Source: Mercurialis annua
Taxonomy: Eukaryota; Streptophyta; Magnoliopsida; Malpighiales; Euphorbiaceae
Direction: 5' to 3'
Assembly (NCBI RefSeq): GCF_937616625.2
Contig: NC_065570.1
Location: 8,008,001-8,072,000, forward strand
Length of the DNA: 64,000 bases
Below, piece by piece: positions 37,376 to 49,515 of the stretch; the stretch's first letter is position 1, and the number at the start of each line of letters is the position of its first letter. The translations under genes were made by a program, and so were the position numbers. The notes under the pieces were generated by a model. It was not told where the DNA came from. It did no database searches and saw only the letters and a list, made by a program, of their open reading frames with translations.

Positions 37376-37548
37376 CCTGTACTTGCTGTTTTAAAGACCA
37401 CTTCTTCAACAAAAAACAACAGCAACTCACAATTTCAGATTTTTTTTCTTTCGTTCATTTAATCAAAGGTCGAGACTTTAAGAGCCAAAAAGAGTCACAG
37501 AACCAAAGGGTATTGCTTTCTGTGTAAAAATCATCATCTGGGTCTCTA

Positions 37549-39813
37549 ATGGCGAGTTGGGCACTCACTCAACCTCCTAAATTCTCAAGACCCAGACCCG
37601 GTTCCATCTCTAATGGCACCAGTTTCTCAGGGCCAAGATTTTTACACACAAGCAAGACCCCTACAGATCTCAAAAAAGCAATTTTTATCAGCAGAGAGAG
37701 ACCATGTTGGGAAATTAAAGTGAGTGCTCCATATAAAGCTGCTTCAATTGAAGACGAGGAAGAAAAAAATGGTGAATTTGACCCTGGTTCACCACCTCCA
37801 TTCAAATTATCTGATATTAGAGATGCTATTCCCAAGCATTGCTGGGTTAAGAATCCATGGAGGTCGATGAGTTATGTCGTTAGAGATGTTGCTGTCGTTT
37901 TTGGTTTGGCTGCTGCTGCTGCTTATCTTAATAACTGGATTGTTTGGCCTTTGTATTGGGCTGCTCAAGGAACCATGTTTTGGGCTCTTTTTGTTCTTGG
38001 TCACGATTGGTATGGTTAATTTTTCAATGTTTTTTGGTAATTTGTGTTGTTTAGTTTTTGAATTTGGAGTGATAATTTGTTTTGGTTGTGCAGTGGACAT
38101 GGAAGCTTTTCAAATAATCATAAGTTGAATAGTGTTGTTGGTCATCTTCTTCATTCTTCAATTCTTGTTCCTTATCATGGATGGTATAATATGCTATTAT
38201 GTGTTACATTTCTTGTTTTAATGTGATTCTTTTGTTTATGTATGTATTGGAAGTATTAATTTATTATGGTTGTTGATTTACAGGAGAATTAGTCATAGGA
38301 CTCATCATCAAAATCATGGACATGTTGAGAATGATGAATCATGGCACCCAGTAAGTGATAGTATATCATATTTATAGAAACTATGTTTATTTCTATTGTG
38401 TTTTTGCATTGTTTTAGAAGCTTTGATGCTCTGTGTAGCGTGGAACGGGTACGGAAAAACGGGATACTTGAACACTGACGAAAAAGTGTTATTTAAGGGT
38501 CTTTTAAAAAAAATGAAGTTTCATGTTGGAAACGCCAAGTGTCCAACATGTTTCCGGAATGGGGAAACGTTGAATGAATGAATTGTATGTGCTACTTAGT
38601 TGATGCTTAAATAATTCCTGTATTTTATTTGTCTCGCAGTTGTCTGAGAAATTATTTAGAAATTTGGATGGAATGACGAAGAAATTGCGTTTCGCATTAC
38701 CTTTCCCAATGCTTGCATACCCTTTCTATCTTGTAAGTCTATAGTATCTTGCTTAAGCTAATTTTGTTCAGTGTTGCTGATAAAGTTTGGTGATTGACAA
38801 GTTACTTTAATGTTGTTTAGTGGAGCAGAAGTCCCGGAAAAACGGGTTCTCACTTCCACCCGGAGAGTGATTTGTTCACACCAAATGAGAGGAAGGATGT
38901 GATCACGTCTACCGTCTGCTGGACAACCATGCTGGCTTTGCTTGTTGGATTATCTTTTGTAATGGGTCCAGTTCAAGTGCTTAAGCTCTATGGGGTCCCA
39001 TACTGGGTATATTTCGTGTTTCCCTTTGGAAGCTTGTTTCTTTATCACGCAAGTAAAATTGAATTGCACATGTTTTATTCAACAACCGGAGAATGTTTCT
39101 AACTTGGCTTTCCTTTAATACTAGGGGTTTGTCATGTGGCTGGACTTCGTGACTTACTTGCATCACCATGGTCATGAGGATAAACTTCCTTGGTATCGTG
39201 GAAAAGTAAGCATTTCTAAGTTTAAAGACTTAAAAAATTCATCGTATTAATGATATGTATAGTTATATGTCGAGTCGATGATCGGTGTTGAATGTTTTCT
39301 AACACCATAAGAAAAAGCTATCGATGAATGCGATTGTGCTCTCAACTTAGTATTTTTCTCTTTAACTTGACAGGAGTGGAGTTATTTGCGAGGAGGGTTG
39401 ACGACACTTGATCGTGACTATGGCTGGATTAATAACATCCATCATGACATTGGCACGCACGTTATCCACCACCTCTTTCCTCAAATCCCGCATTATCACT
39501 TAATAGAAGCGGTGAGTATTTTCTTGTTTCCCTACGGAATAAACGTTCATATGCAATTATGAAAAGCATTAAGAGAGAGCTCTATTGTTTTTCTTTTCCT
39601 AATTATTTTGTTGTTTAACCTTGTATCTAGACTGAAGCAGCTAAGCCTGTGCTGGGAAAGTACTACCGGGAGCCAGAAAAATCCGAGCCTTTACCTTTGC
39701 ATCTAATTGGAGATCTGATAAGAAGCTTGAGGACCGACCACTATGTTAGCGACACTGGTGATATTGTGTACTACCAGACTGAGGCTCAACTGAGCGGCAC
39801 ACCATCAGAGTAA
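37549..39813 (+). CDS. FAD7: Chloroplast omega-3 fatty acid desaturase (FAD7/FAD8)
   Basis: Eight exons: 37549-38009, 38094-38183, 38284-38350, 38640-38732, 38821-39006, 39125-39205, 39374-39511, 39631-39813; 1299 nt, 432 residues. The enzyme converts 18:2 and 16:2 acyl chains on plastid glycerolipids to 18:3 and 16:3, using ferredoxin. It has the three di-iron histidine boxes HDCGH (152-156), HRTHH (188-192) and HVIHH (355-359), and hydrophobic spans such as [21 protein letters not shown]. The first ~65 residues are Ser/Thr/Lys-rich without early acidic residues, a transit peptide, which excludes the ER enzyme FAD3. There is no C-terminal ER signal. At the exon 5/6 join the residue is Gly ([11 protein letters not shown]) where many relatives have Ile or Val; the splice sites used are the only good pair. 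FAD7 and FAD8 cannot be told apart without a tree. Confidence 0.95.
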
Positions 39814-41759
39814 AACTCCGATTACCCTTTCCAAATTGAGTTGCTTTATGGCACTCGGGTCCCTTTGCGTAGCTTAGACAAGTTGATTGAGCTGTTTTTG
39901 GATAGTATTGGCATCAATTGTTTTCCAGAGCATTCAAATCCTAGAAAATTGTTTTGCTATAGAGTTCATGTCTGTTGAAAAATCGCTGCATACGAGTAGG
40001 CCATCATTTTTTTGTCAAGGCGCAGGGGATTTATATATATGTAGAATAGTTTTGCATAGTAATGCTGTAATTCTTGAAGAGGAAATAACCTCTTCAGCAA
40101 ATTACATTTTTTATTGACTAATTGATTTAAAACTGAAGGAAAAATAATGATTCATACTGAAAATTTATCCTCTCTTTTCAGATTTTATTTTCTATGTAGT
40201 TGCTGATTAATGATAATTCAACATCAACTGATCTTAGATACATACATTTGTTTTTGAGGAAATTATATACATACATTTAGGTGTGAGTTTATTATTTTTG
40301 TAGTGAAATTGAAAGAATGAGTTGCTCTCTATTATGTCGTTTACAGTTTATTAAATTTCCAACTTATAATGATATATATGAACCAAGCTATCTACCGTTT
40401 TTAACCCTGTTTGAAGGCTCGTGCACAAATTTACGTCTAAAATCTTTAACATCGACACGTCTTCACTCGTGATCAGGTAAAAGAAAATGCTTTGATTTTC
40501 TTTGTACTTAGGATGAAAGTCCATCACAATTTATAAGCTATCTATCGTTTTTAACCTAGTTGGAATAGGCTCGTGCACAGATTTACGTCTAAAATCTTTA
40601 ACTTCTACACATTTTCGCTCGTGATCGGTTAAAAAAATATGCTTTGATTTTCTTTGTACTTGGGATGAAAGTCCATCACAATTATTATAGACTCAATTGT
40701 GTGCAGTTGAGATAAGGAGGGATGAAAATATGAGGTAGGTGATGGATGCAAGCAGAGGGTGTGGTCCAACTCTGAACAGGGAACAGTATTAGACTACTAG
40801 GATATTGGGAAATGATGGATATTGGTGGAGATTTTTGAGCCATTAACAAAATGTTAATTGTTTGTATGTTTGGTTTCTTCTTGTGGTCACCATGAACACT
40901 TACAAGCAGTAGTGGGACAAAGGATCATTTCACCCCTCAACTCGGTATGAAATATCAAATAAGCTCAAGTTCGCGAAAGCGAATCACTTTTACTCTAAAT
41001 TTGGCCAAATCGTATCAAATCTGCTCTCCTCTCATGTCATCTCCGAAAGTGAAACACGTTCTCCGGTATTAAATGATTAATTTTTTAAAACTACCGTAAC
41101 AGTTATTCCATTTGATGAATTCCATTCATAAATTATCATTTAATTATTTTCAGAAATCTGTTATTTTTTTATAATTTCAAACTAGTTTACAAACACGGCT
41201 TTACTTCAAATTCGTTTCTATTTGTTTTTTTGGTAATACCAACACTCAGATGTGTCACATCGCGATCGAAGCTTCAATATCTAAGAAACTGCTCAATAAT
41301 GATCTTAAACTTCATAATCTTCTTCCACTTTTAAATAAACTCTTCAATTTAATAGATCAACTCTATATTTTGGAATCTATATAATTTAATAGTATTACAT
41401 CTAATGACATTCAGTATTAATACTTAAATTCCAAATGTACAATTTGATCCTCGTATTAAATTTGGTTTTAACTTAAATTTTTAGTAAAAAAATTAAACCT
41501 AATGTTATTTTTTTTGAACGTAAACCTAATGTTATTAGAAAACACTAAAATGGACCCTCTTTCCATGGAAGTTTTTTGTTATTATCTTCACTGATGTGTA
41601 CGACATATGCCATATACGTGGCATTTTATTCAATTTGAACATAAATATTTTATTTTAATTTAAAATTTAACATTATAAAAAAATATAAATTAAATCCTCT
41701 TTCAATGCCACATGTATGTCATATATTGTATACATCAACATGAACAACGATAAAATAAA
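39814..41759. other. Downstream intergenic DNA with one duplication
   Basis: A 3' trailer of the desaturase is likely to about 40130. A tandem duplication of about 152 bp lies at 40385-40690. From 40910 to 41700 the DNA is AT-rich with no exon-like sequence. A 76-codon frame at 39887-40117 lies in the trailer and has no recognisable product. Confidence 0.5.
40385..40690. repeat. ~152-bp tandem duplication
   Basis: Two adjacent units begin AAGCTATCTA(C/T)CGTTTTT at 40385 and about 40537. Each runs through GGCTCGTGCACA, TTTACGTCTAAAATCTTTAA, CTCGTGATC, ATGCTTTGATTTTCTTTGTA and ATGAAAGTCCATCACAAT. Divergence is moderate. Confidence 0.9.
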
Positions 41760-42263
41760 GGCTAATTCTCTAAAAATCCCCTCACCTTTCAACCCCCTTT
41801 CGTTTGCACCCTCACCTTTCAAAATCCCCAATTTTACCCTAATTAGCACCTTTCACTTTCAATTGCACACTCGAAATATTAAATTGACCTTTTTTCATTC
41901 AAAAAATTTCAAATCAATATTTTTTATTTTTACTCATTTTCTAAATAGTACTAATTGTTAAAATTTCAAAAATAAAAACATCTTCTCTCAAAAATATTTC
42001 AAAAATTACTAAATTTCACATTCACTTTTATTTAATTTTACCGTTTTAATTCCTTGAAATTAATTAAATTAGATACTATTTATAATATTTGTTGAAATAT
42101 AAAGTATTAATTTGAATTTTTTGTAGTAAAAATAGGTCAATTTAATATTTAAGGGTGTAATTGAAAGTCAAAGGTGAAAATTAGGGTAAAATTGAGGATT
42201 TTGAAAGGTGAGGGTGCAAATGAAAGGAAATTGAAAGGTGAGGGGTTTTTCAGGGGATTAGCC
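41760..42263. mobile_element. Mutator-type MITE (GGCTAATTC ends)
   Basis: 504-bp element. The arms GGCTAATTCTCTAAAAATCC and its complement are extended by CCTCACCTTTCAA / TTGAAAGGTGAGG. It has a perfect 9-bp duplication TAAAATAAA at 41751-41759 and 42264-42272. Non-coding, same broad group as 3255-3864. Confidence 0.93.
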
Positions 42264-42542
42264 TAAAATAAAAATATGTTAAATAAGAGTTTATTTGTTA
42301 TTTTTTTTATAACAGAAGATACCATTTTAAAATTAAAAAAAATCATTAAGATCTAAGTTAAAAATCAAGCTAAATATGAGGGTCCAAATTGTACATTTCC
42401 ATACCTAAATTAAGATACTTGTTATTCTCATAATTATAGTTAGAAAATTATTTATTCTGGAATTATTTATTGTTAAATACTACATTTGCTTTTAAATAGC
42501 TAGACGATTGTGTTTTTATTTATACTACAAAAAAGAGGGAAA

Positions 42543-42710
42543 ATTATATAACACGACCGTTGCGCCATGTCATTTGTGCAATAAACCAATAATGCGTTAA
42601 CTATGTGGAAAATTAAATGATAAAAAATAAGTAATAATTAAAAAAATTTCTATCGCAAATACTCATTAATTTATTGTAAAAATGACGTGATGCAACGGTT
42701 GTATAAGATA
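42543..42710. mobile_element. Small MITE-like inverted repeat
   Basis: CGACCGTTGCGCCATGTCAT with TGCAATAAACCAATAA on the left pairs with TTAATTTATTGTAAAAATGA and CGTGATGCAACGGTTG on the right. Related pieces occur at 17233-17398 and 43445-43515. The target duplication is not resolved. Confidence 0.6.
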
Positions 42711-43571
42711 GATACTCAAGGAAGAGAGGATGACTAGTGATAGTAATTATTTATGGAGAGTATCAAGATAGTTTAACTTATAATTTAGCTTAGGGGTCAC
42801 TTGGTTTTTAAGAAAGTATGATTTTCATAGAGTATAATCAAGAGATTATTACGTGAGACAAAAGTAATTATTCTCTCTAAATGCTCTTATAATTAGAGAA
42901 GTACCATTTTTCTAATTTGTACTTAGAACGTCACATTTCTATTCAAAAAAATATCTGATTTTATTTTCAATTAAATAAATTAAAAAAACAACTAAAAGTG
43001 AAAAAAAACAATCTTTTATAAACGAAATGCAATTTTCTATTGCTCACAAATGGATAATCGTCAGAAATATATTCTCAAATATAATTTAGCACATCCTCAA
43101 TAATTGTTTTTGCATCAACTAAACTCAACGCCCGTAGAGTGAAAGCATGAGCCGGCTTATTTAATATTTACATATAAATATTAAACTAATGTTATCAAAA
43201 TGCCCTATTAGTTTATTTACCCCAACAAAGTAAACTCATAGATAAAAGCTAAAATCCCCAACTGCAAAAACCTCCAATGCTGAGGTATATAATTTAAATT
43301 CATTCTTAAATTTTGAATTTGAACTCTCATCATGCAAATGTATCTAATTTTGATGATAATTAAAAGAGTATTTATCTCATACATTGGTTGAGTTATGTCA
43401 TATCTATATGAAGTCAATGAGCATTTGCTATAATTTTTTTAATTATTATTTAATATTTTTACATGGCTAACGCACCATTAATTTGTTACATGAATGATAT
43501 AACGCAACGGTTGCGTTCAATAATTTTTCTTATCAAAATGTAAAAAATTAGTCATTTTGTATTTGATTAAA

Positions 43572-43953
43572 GGTATAATTACTTAAAAAATCTCATCTTG
43601 ATTTTTTTTTTTCGTTTATACCCCGACCTTGTAAAAAAGTCATTTGTATCCAATTTTGGGTTTTTAAGTTTCATCTCTACCCAAGACAAAAATATAATTG
43701 ACAATTTAATGAATTAAAGAATGAAAAAATTAAAAATAATTAAATAAAAGGTTATATCATACGTCTAATTGGTAGATAAATATAAATTCAAGGATTATTT
43801 TAAACTTTTTTTCAAGTAAAAAGAGGCAATTTTAGTATTTTTAGATAGAGATGAAACCTAAAAATCCAAAATTGGGTACAAATGATTTTTTTATAAGGTT
43901 GGTGTATAAACGAGAAAAAAAATTCAAGATGAGATTTTTTAAGTAATTAAGGT
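43572..43953. mobile_element. Mutator-type MITE, sister of 3255-3864
   Basis: 382-bp inverted repeat. Arms share with the 3255 element the words TCGTTTATACC, GACCTTGTAAAAA and GTTTCATCTCTACCCAA. The termini have changed to GGTATAATTACTT and AAGTAATTAAGGT. It has a perfect 9-bp duplication TTGATTAAA at 43563-43571 and 43954-43962. Confidence 0.9.
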
Positions 43954-44827
43954 TTGATTAAATGATAAATTTAAATATTAATTAGTCATCTATTGTATGA
44001 TTGTATCACTCATTAATTTTCTTTTTGTAATGATTATGGCTGAACAAAACCTAGAGCATTGATATGTGTAAGAGTTAACAGAATTCGTAGACGGAATAAG
44101 CATACTGGCAGGAAGAGCAGACGGTAACGTCAGAAATAAGATCTTTTATTATTTCAGGTAATAATGGCACCAAACAATTCACTTTATGGGACACTACCCT
44201 ACAATCTAAGGACAATTAGCCCTTTCCTTTTTCTTTTCAATGTGAATTCACGACCAACCAATATTTATTTCTATTCAAATCCAAACCCCGCCTCTTTTTC
44301 ATTCTTCCTTTTCTTTATTTTAAATCACATTTTTTTCTTTTCTTTTTCTTTAGAGAAAGATCAAAATATTTAGCTTTATGTATTTGAATCAAGTTAAATT
44401 TTTGCATTTGGATTGGCATATTTGATTTAAAAAAAAGAGAGATGTTACATCTATAACTTGTGTCACTCATCACAAAAAACATCAATTTTTTAATTTTTTT
44501 ATGAACTCGTTTCGTTACATAAAATTATAAATATTTTGATATATTTATATCATTTTGTATAGTTTGATTAAATATTCAATAAAATTCAATATAAGTCAGT
44601 TTAAATAATTGATCAAATATTTAACTCGGTAATATTAAATGTCATATAAACACCGTACGAGGCTGATAATTTCTAGTACGACCAGTTTAAACGACACGAC
44701 TATTTAAACAGATCGTACTTAAATGGTTAAATATGTACTATTATTCTTAAATAGAGATGCAACTCATTTATAAAATGGTAGTACAAATTGATATGAAAAT
44801 ATTCGACACATATTACCCCAAAGTAGA

Positions 44828-45045
44828 AGTGTGCAAACCAAAATTAGAAAACGAAACCAAACCTACAAATTTTGTTGAGCTTGGTTTGATATGATATATA
44901 CACAAATTCAGATGTTTAATTCGATTTGTAATTAACCTTAAAAAGTTCAGTTAGGTTTTAACATAACCGAACCAAAAACAACCAAACGAAATGATCGGTT
45001 TGGTTTAGTTTGAAAATTATACTTTCTCCGCATTTCGTTCGATTC
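44828..45045. repeat. Partial hAT-MITE-like repeat
   Basis: AGTGTGCAAACCAAAATTAG at the left and runs of AACCAAAC / GGTTTGGTTTAG resemble the hAT MITEs at 13324 and 36897. No complete pair of ends or target duplication was found. Confidence 0.4.
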
Positions 45046-45153
45046 GATTTTGGAAAAGAAAGAAATTTCTGTTTCCTGTCCCTAAAGAACGAGAAATTTT
45101 TAGGTGAACCTAGTTCATCACGTAGGATTATGAACCATCCATTTATCATGTGA

Positions 45154-45159
45154 CACGTG
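45154..45159. promoter_or_regulatory. CACGTG G-box, left MITE arm
   Basis: ACACGTGGC is a strong G-box/ABRE-type core, which plant bZIP and bHLH factors recognise. It lies about 320 bp upstream of the ATG at 45476 and is paired with the copy in the right arm. Function here is inferred. Confidence 0.5.
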
Positions 45160-45263
45160 GCCACAATAAATGTACTAACCAATCAATAAATATCACATTA
45201 ATTACATTAAAATACAAACAATTAATATAATATTTATTAATTGGTTAGTATATTTATTGTTGC

Positions 45264-45269
45264 CACGTG
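45264..45269. promoter_or_regulatory. CACGTG G-box, right MITE arm
   Basis: GCCACGTGTC is the mirror of the copy at 45154, about 210 bp upstream of the ATG at 45476. It was delivered by the same inverted repeat. Confidence 0.5.
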
Positions 45270-45475
45270 TCACACGATAAATGGATGGTTCATAATTCTA
45301 CGTGGAGAATTAAGTTCATGCAAGTATTTCTCCTAAAGAACCTTCTCTCTTCCGTTGGATCACAGTTTAAATAGTTATCTAACAAATTTAACCTTTAATT
45401 CAAAAAAACTGCACTCCATATTACAACCCCATTTCATCTCCCCCATCTCATCACCCACCAATTACTCCAAAAACC

Positions 45476-47352
45476 ATGACTAAACCACAAAACAAAGGCT
45501 GTTTCTCAAGCATTGCACGTCTACTTCTATGCAAACGCAGTCTCCAAACACACCCAACCGATCAAAACACAGAGCCCAACACCACTCCATTCCAATGCGA
45601 TCGTCTAAACAAAGACTTAATCAACATCGAAGTCGTCGTCAATGTCCAAGTCGAAGACTCTCCACCTTCTGATCTTCCTACTGCTACCACCGGCGGAGCA
45701 GTATGCACTGATACTGCTCCGCCAGGAGTGGTTGCGAGATTAATGGGCTTAAATTCGTTGCCGAAAACCAACTGGGTTTTCAAAGGAGAGCGATTACTAC
45801 AGCAGGATTTAGCCACTAGAAGCCGGTCAGCAAATTTTATGGACTATGTAGTCGAGTTTGATCTAGCTCAAGCTGACGACGACACTCAGCAGCGACGAGT
45901 GAGAACATCAGTGTCGTTCCGCGAAGTGCCGACGTTTTCAAATCAAGAAAAGGAAAAGAACAATAATAATCATGATGTGCTGGTTCTTTACTTGGAAGAG
46001 AACAATAATTCTGGAAAATTTACTAGTCGAAAAGCGGAATTCAAGTTGCGTAAACCCGATTCGAGTCTTGATCATGAAGAGATTAAGCAAAATGAAGATG
46101 AAAAAAACAAGAACGACAATACTGAAGAAGAAGTAGTGCTGTTAAAGAATAAGGACGAAGATGATCAAGATTTATACGAATCTGATGAGTCGAGAAAACT
46201 GTCTGCAATGAAACAATTTTCAAGATTCGTTATGCCCCGTAACAAGAAGAAGGGAAGATTTAGTAAATCGAATGTGAAGAGCCCGGAGAAACCTATGAAT
46301 CAGAAGGAAGCAATGGCGGAATCGAAGTTCATGAAGAAATTCAAGAATCAGCTTGCGAGTAAAGATGTGCAATCTGAGTGTAGTTCGGAAGAATCGAGCC
46401 CGGTTTCTGTTCTTGATCTTGATGATTATTTTGATGATGAATTGCCTTGCCCAGGTCAGTTTCAAACTTTCTTGAAAATGGAACTACTGTTACCTACTTT
46501 TTCTTTTACTAACGGATACAAAAAATTTAACTTTTTTTTTCAAATTTCACAATCATTAGTAGTTTCGGATAATTTTCATTACATTGATATTTGACATTAT
46601 ACATTAAAAAACTTAATATTTAGAGATTCTGTGTGTAAAATTATAACAATAAAATTAAAAAAATTATAGTTGCCAGAAAAAACCCAAACCTTTTACTTTT
46701 ACTGTTTTGACGCTTTGAGCACTGCATTTAAAAGTTGATAAAATTTATCATTTCATTTTTCTTGCAATTTATGGCACATCACCATATTTCTTTTCGTTAA
46801 TTATAAAATTGTCAATACCACACCGTTTGGTGAACGAAAAGAAAAGCTTATGGATCATAGTTTTCCTAATTTATCATTAAAAATACTAATAAAACATTAA
46901 TTTTTTTAAATTTGATTCTAATTATTGAAATTAAGAATTTAACTAGAATTGTAAGATCATTATGCTATTTTTTTTTATAAATATAAATTATAAATTACTC
47001 GACTTGTTTTTAATTAATTTCTTGATTTTGTTACGCAGACTACTCATCAATTGCACGTTCAACTCGGTTATCCATCGATCTTGAGCCAAAGGAAATAACA
47101 AAAAATGAGTACAAGAAACAGAGTAAAAAAGACTCAAAATACTACACAGAAATAGTAAAAAAGCTATGCAAATTGATAGAAGAAGACATTAAAGAGACAA
47201 AATGGGTGGCAAAGGAAGTGTCTGAATTCGAGAGCGTTGAAGAAATTTGCTCAGAATTTGGGCAGGAAATATTGGACACATTAGTGAAGCAAGTAGTTGA
47301 AGAACTTGTAGGATTTCACTTGAAATCTTTTATTGATGGCAAAGTTTTTTGA
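45476..47352 (+). CDS. VARLMGL-motif (TRM/LONGIFOLIA-like, DUF3741/4378-type) protein
   Basis: Two exons, 45476-46454 and 47039-47352, with a phase-1 GT-AG intron; 430 residues. VARLMGL (86-92) is the signature found in TRM/LONGIFOLIA-related plant proteins. SPVSVLDL (308-315) is a second motif shared with that group. The middle (150-300) is charged and Asn/Glu/Lys-rich, probably disordered, with Lys/Arg clusters (PRNKKKGRFSK). The C-terminus (~375-430) has SEFGQEILDTLVKQVVEELV, like the DUF4378 end. TRM proteins recruit TON1 and phosphatase complexes to cortical microtubules; whether this short member does so is inference. The first exon has an open extension past the splice site to 46594, but exon 2 restores the conserved C-terminus. 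A MITE sits in its promoter. Confidence 0.85.
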
Positions 47353-47589
47353 ATATGTAAATGTATACTTATAAGTTGTATGTCTTTTTTTTTTTGCAGT
47401 AATTATAGATTCACAAAGTTTAAGAACAGTAGAGTAATTGTAAAATAAAATATAGATTTTAACATATTTTACAATTTTAAAAAAATTATCTTTGGCAATT
47501 TAAAATAATATTTTTTAAAGAAGAACGATTAATTTTATTATTAAAAAGATGTTGATGATAATGACAAAAGAATGACATGATTATATATA

Positions 47590-47963
47590 GGCTTAATGCC
47601 TTAAAAACTCCGACCTTTCATCCTCTTTTCAATCCTACCCTGACGTTAAGAAATTGTCAATTTTACCGCAATTTGTATTTTTTTTCATTTCAATTGTACC
47701 CTGAAGCATAAAATTAACCTTTATTTATTTGATAAAAGTTCAATAATTTTTTTTAAAAATGGTCAATTTAATATAAAAAGTTAATCTAATATAAAAAGGG
47801 TCAATTTAGAGAATTTATGCCAAATAAAAAAAGGTCAATTTTATGCTTTAGGGTACAATTGAAATGAAAAAAATATAAAATAGGGTAAAATTGACAGTTT
47901 TGCAACGTTAAGGTAGGATTGAAAAGGAGATGAAAGATCAGGTTTTTTTTAAGACATTAAGCC
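47590..47963. mobile_element. Mutator-type MITE (GGCTTAATGCC ends)
   Basis: 374-bp element. The left arm reads GGCTTAATGCCTTAAAAACT then CCGACCTTTCATCC; the right arm reads GGAGATGAAAGATCAGG and AAGACATTAAGCC. It has a perfect 9-bp duplication TTATATATA at 47581-47589 and 47964-47972. Close sister of 7651-8042. It begins 237 bp after the stop of the VARLMGL gene. Confidence 0.92.
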
Positions 47964-47972
47964 TTATATATA

Positions 47973-49103
47973 ATGTTTAGTAATTTTTTTATTGATAACT
48001 TACTTGATATGTAAATTATAAAAAATATAATTATTTGTATTTTTAAAACGGCAATATTGCGGAGGCTTAATCATCCAAAAATACTCGACTATTTTGATTT
48101 TTCGTTGATACTGAAAATTTTTAAAATCGTAAATTTTATTTTAATTTTTAATTTTCAGTTTTCATTGTACCTATTTTTAAAGATCAAATTACTCTCAAGT
48201 TCACAATATATTCTATAATTCACAGTTGCGCCCATTGTTTTTAAAAATTAAATAATATGGTTCTCCATTTTTTTTCCGTCAATGTTTTAGTGCTTTGGTT
48301 CATTTTTGGTATTAGTCAATTAAGTCAAAAGAAATAATTAAACAAATTGAATTTTAATTTTTTCCGTAAACTTATATTATTAATGTGTATAAATAAAAAT
48401 TACTATATTTTATGCGGTTTAATGACTTAATAACTTCAATTTAAATTTTTAATTTAAATTTTTTAGCATTTTAAATTTTTTAGCATTTTAATTTTAATTA
48501 AATTTTTTAGCATTTTAAGTTTTTCATTTTTTTAGTTTTAAAAAATAAATAAAATAAGAAAAGTAAAAAAATATTTATTAAGTCATCGGATCTTTTAAAA
48601 ATATAATTTTTATTTATATTTGTGTCATAAATAAGTTGAAGGATGAAATATCAATTTCATTTTTTTGTTAAGTCCGTTAACTTTATTATTATCGACAACA
48701 ATAAATACAAGGACTAAAATGTTAATAGAAGTAAAGGTGGAGGATCATATCATTTTATTTTCAAGATCAACAAATAAAAAAATGAATTATGGTGTATGTG
48801 GGGAACCTGAGAGTATTCTAAATTGGAGTTTTTTTTCACTTGAAAAAGGTTCAAATATCTCCTTCATATTTGACTTATAGTTTTAAATTTTAATACTTTC
48901 TAAAATTTTAAAGACTTATTATGTACCAAATATAAATAATATATGTTTTTAGTGTGAAAAAAATTCAATTCGAAAAATGGTCGAATTGACAACTTTAAAG
49001 TTTGTGATAGAAACAGAAAAAGTTACAACAATGATTAACTTTTAGATAAATAATCCTATTGTAAATGAGTGCTTTTTACTGTTACTTTAGTTTTTCTAAA
49101 ATA
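47973..49103. other. AT-rich intergenic DNA with MITE debris
   Basis: Contains GGCTTAATCATCCAAAAATA near 48063, a lone Mutator-MITE-like end. A short tandem TTTTTTAGCATTTTAA repeat lies at 48455-48515, with CCGTCAATGTTTTAG-type words at 48275. No gene is seen. Confidence 0.45.
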
Positions 49104-49105
49104 TA

Positions 49106-49391
49106 CTCCCTCCGGTGCATAATATTTGTCGCATTTAGTTTTGACACAAGAACTAAAAAAAAATTAATATGTCTTAATTTGTAGACACTTTTACTAAGTT
49201 AACCCTACATTGAAACTTATTTACATTTATGATTACCATTTTCATTTGTTTATTGTATTTTTTCAAAAAAATAATAGGGGACAAACATAAAAAAATACTA
49301 GCAATTAATGCTCTCTTGATATTCTAACATGACAAATATTATGAACCAAAAATATTTCTCAAATGCGACAAATATTATGGATCAGAGGGAG
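49106..49391. mobile_element. Stowaway-type (Tc1/mariner) MITE
   Basis: 286-bp element with ends CTCCCTCCGGTGCATAATAT and ATATTATGGATCAGAGGGAG, and a TA duplication at 49104-49105 and 49392-49393. CTCCCTCCG ends with a TA duplication define Stowaway MITEs. Confidence 0.93.
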
Positions 49392-49515
49392 TAGTATTTT
49401 AGATATATCACCGGTAAATGGATTACAACCACTTTAATTCAATGGTGAAATTGATAAAGCAGCCTAAAAATAAACTAATTGCAACAAATTAATGTGCATA
49501 TATTGTTGTTGTGAG

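Larger units (their letters stand above)
45112..45312. mobile_element. Inverted-repeat MITE carrying two CACGTG boxes
   Basis: The left arm (45118-45196) reads TATGAACCATCCATTTATCA, GACACGTGGCC, then AACCAATCAATAAATAT. The right arm (45226-45305) is its complement: ATATTTATTAATTGGTTAG, GCCACGTGTC, TAAATGGATGGTTCATA. The same loop-side words occur at about 50820-50916. Exact ends and target duplication are not resolved. It ends about 165 bp before the ATG of the VARLMGL gene. Confidence 0.72.

Noticed and set aside
37874..38128. 84-codon frame overlapping desaturase exon 1
   Set aside because: Out-of-frame reading across exon 1 and intron 1.
46455..46594. Extension of VARLMGL exon 1 to a stop at 46594
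   Set aside because: A good donor at 46455 joins in phase to an exon encoding the conserved C-terminus; the extension is AT-rich and Phe-rich intron.
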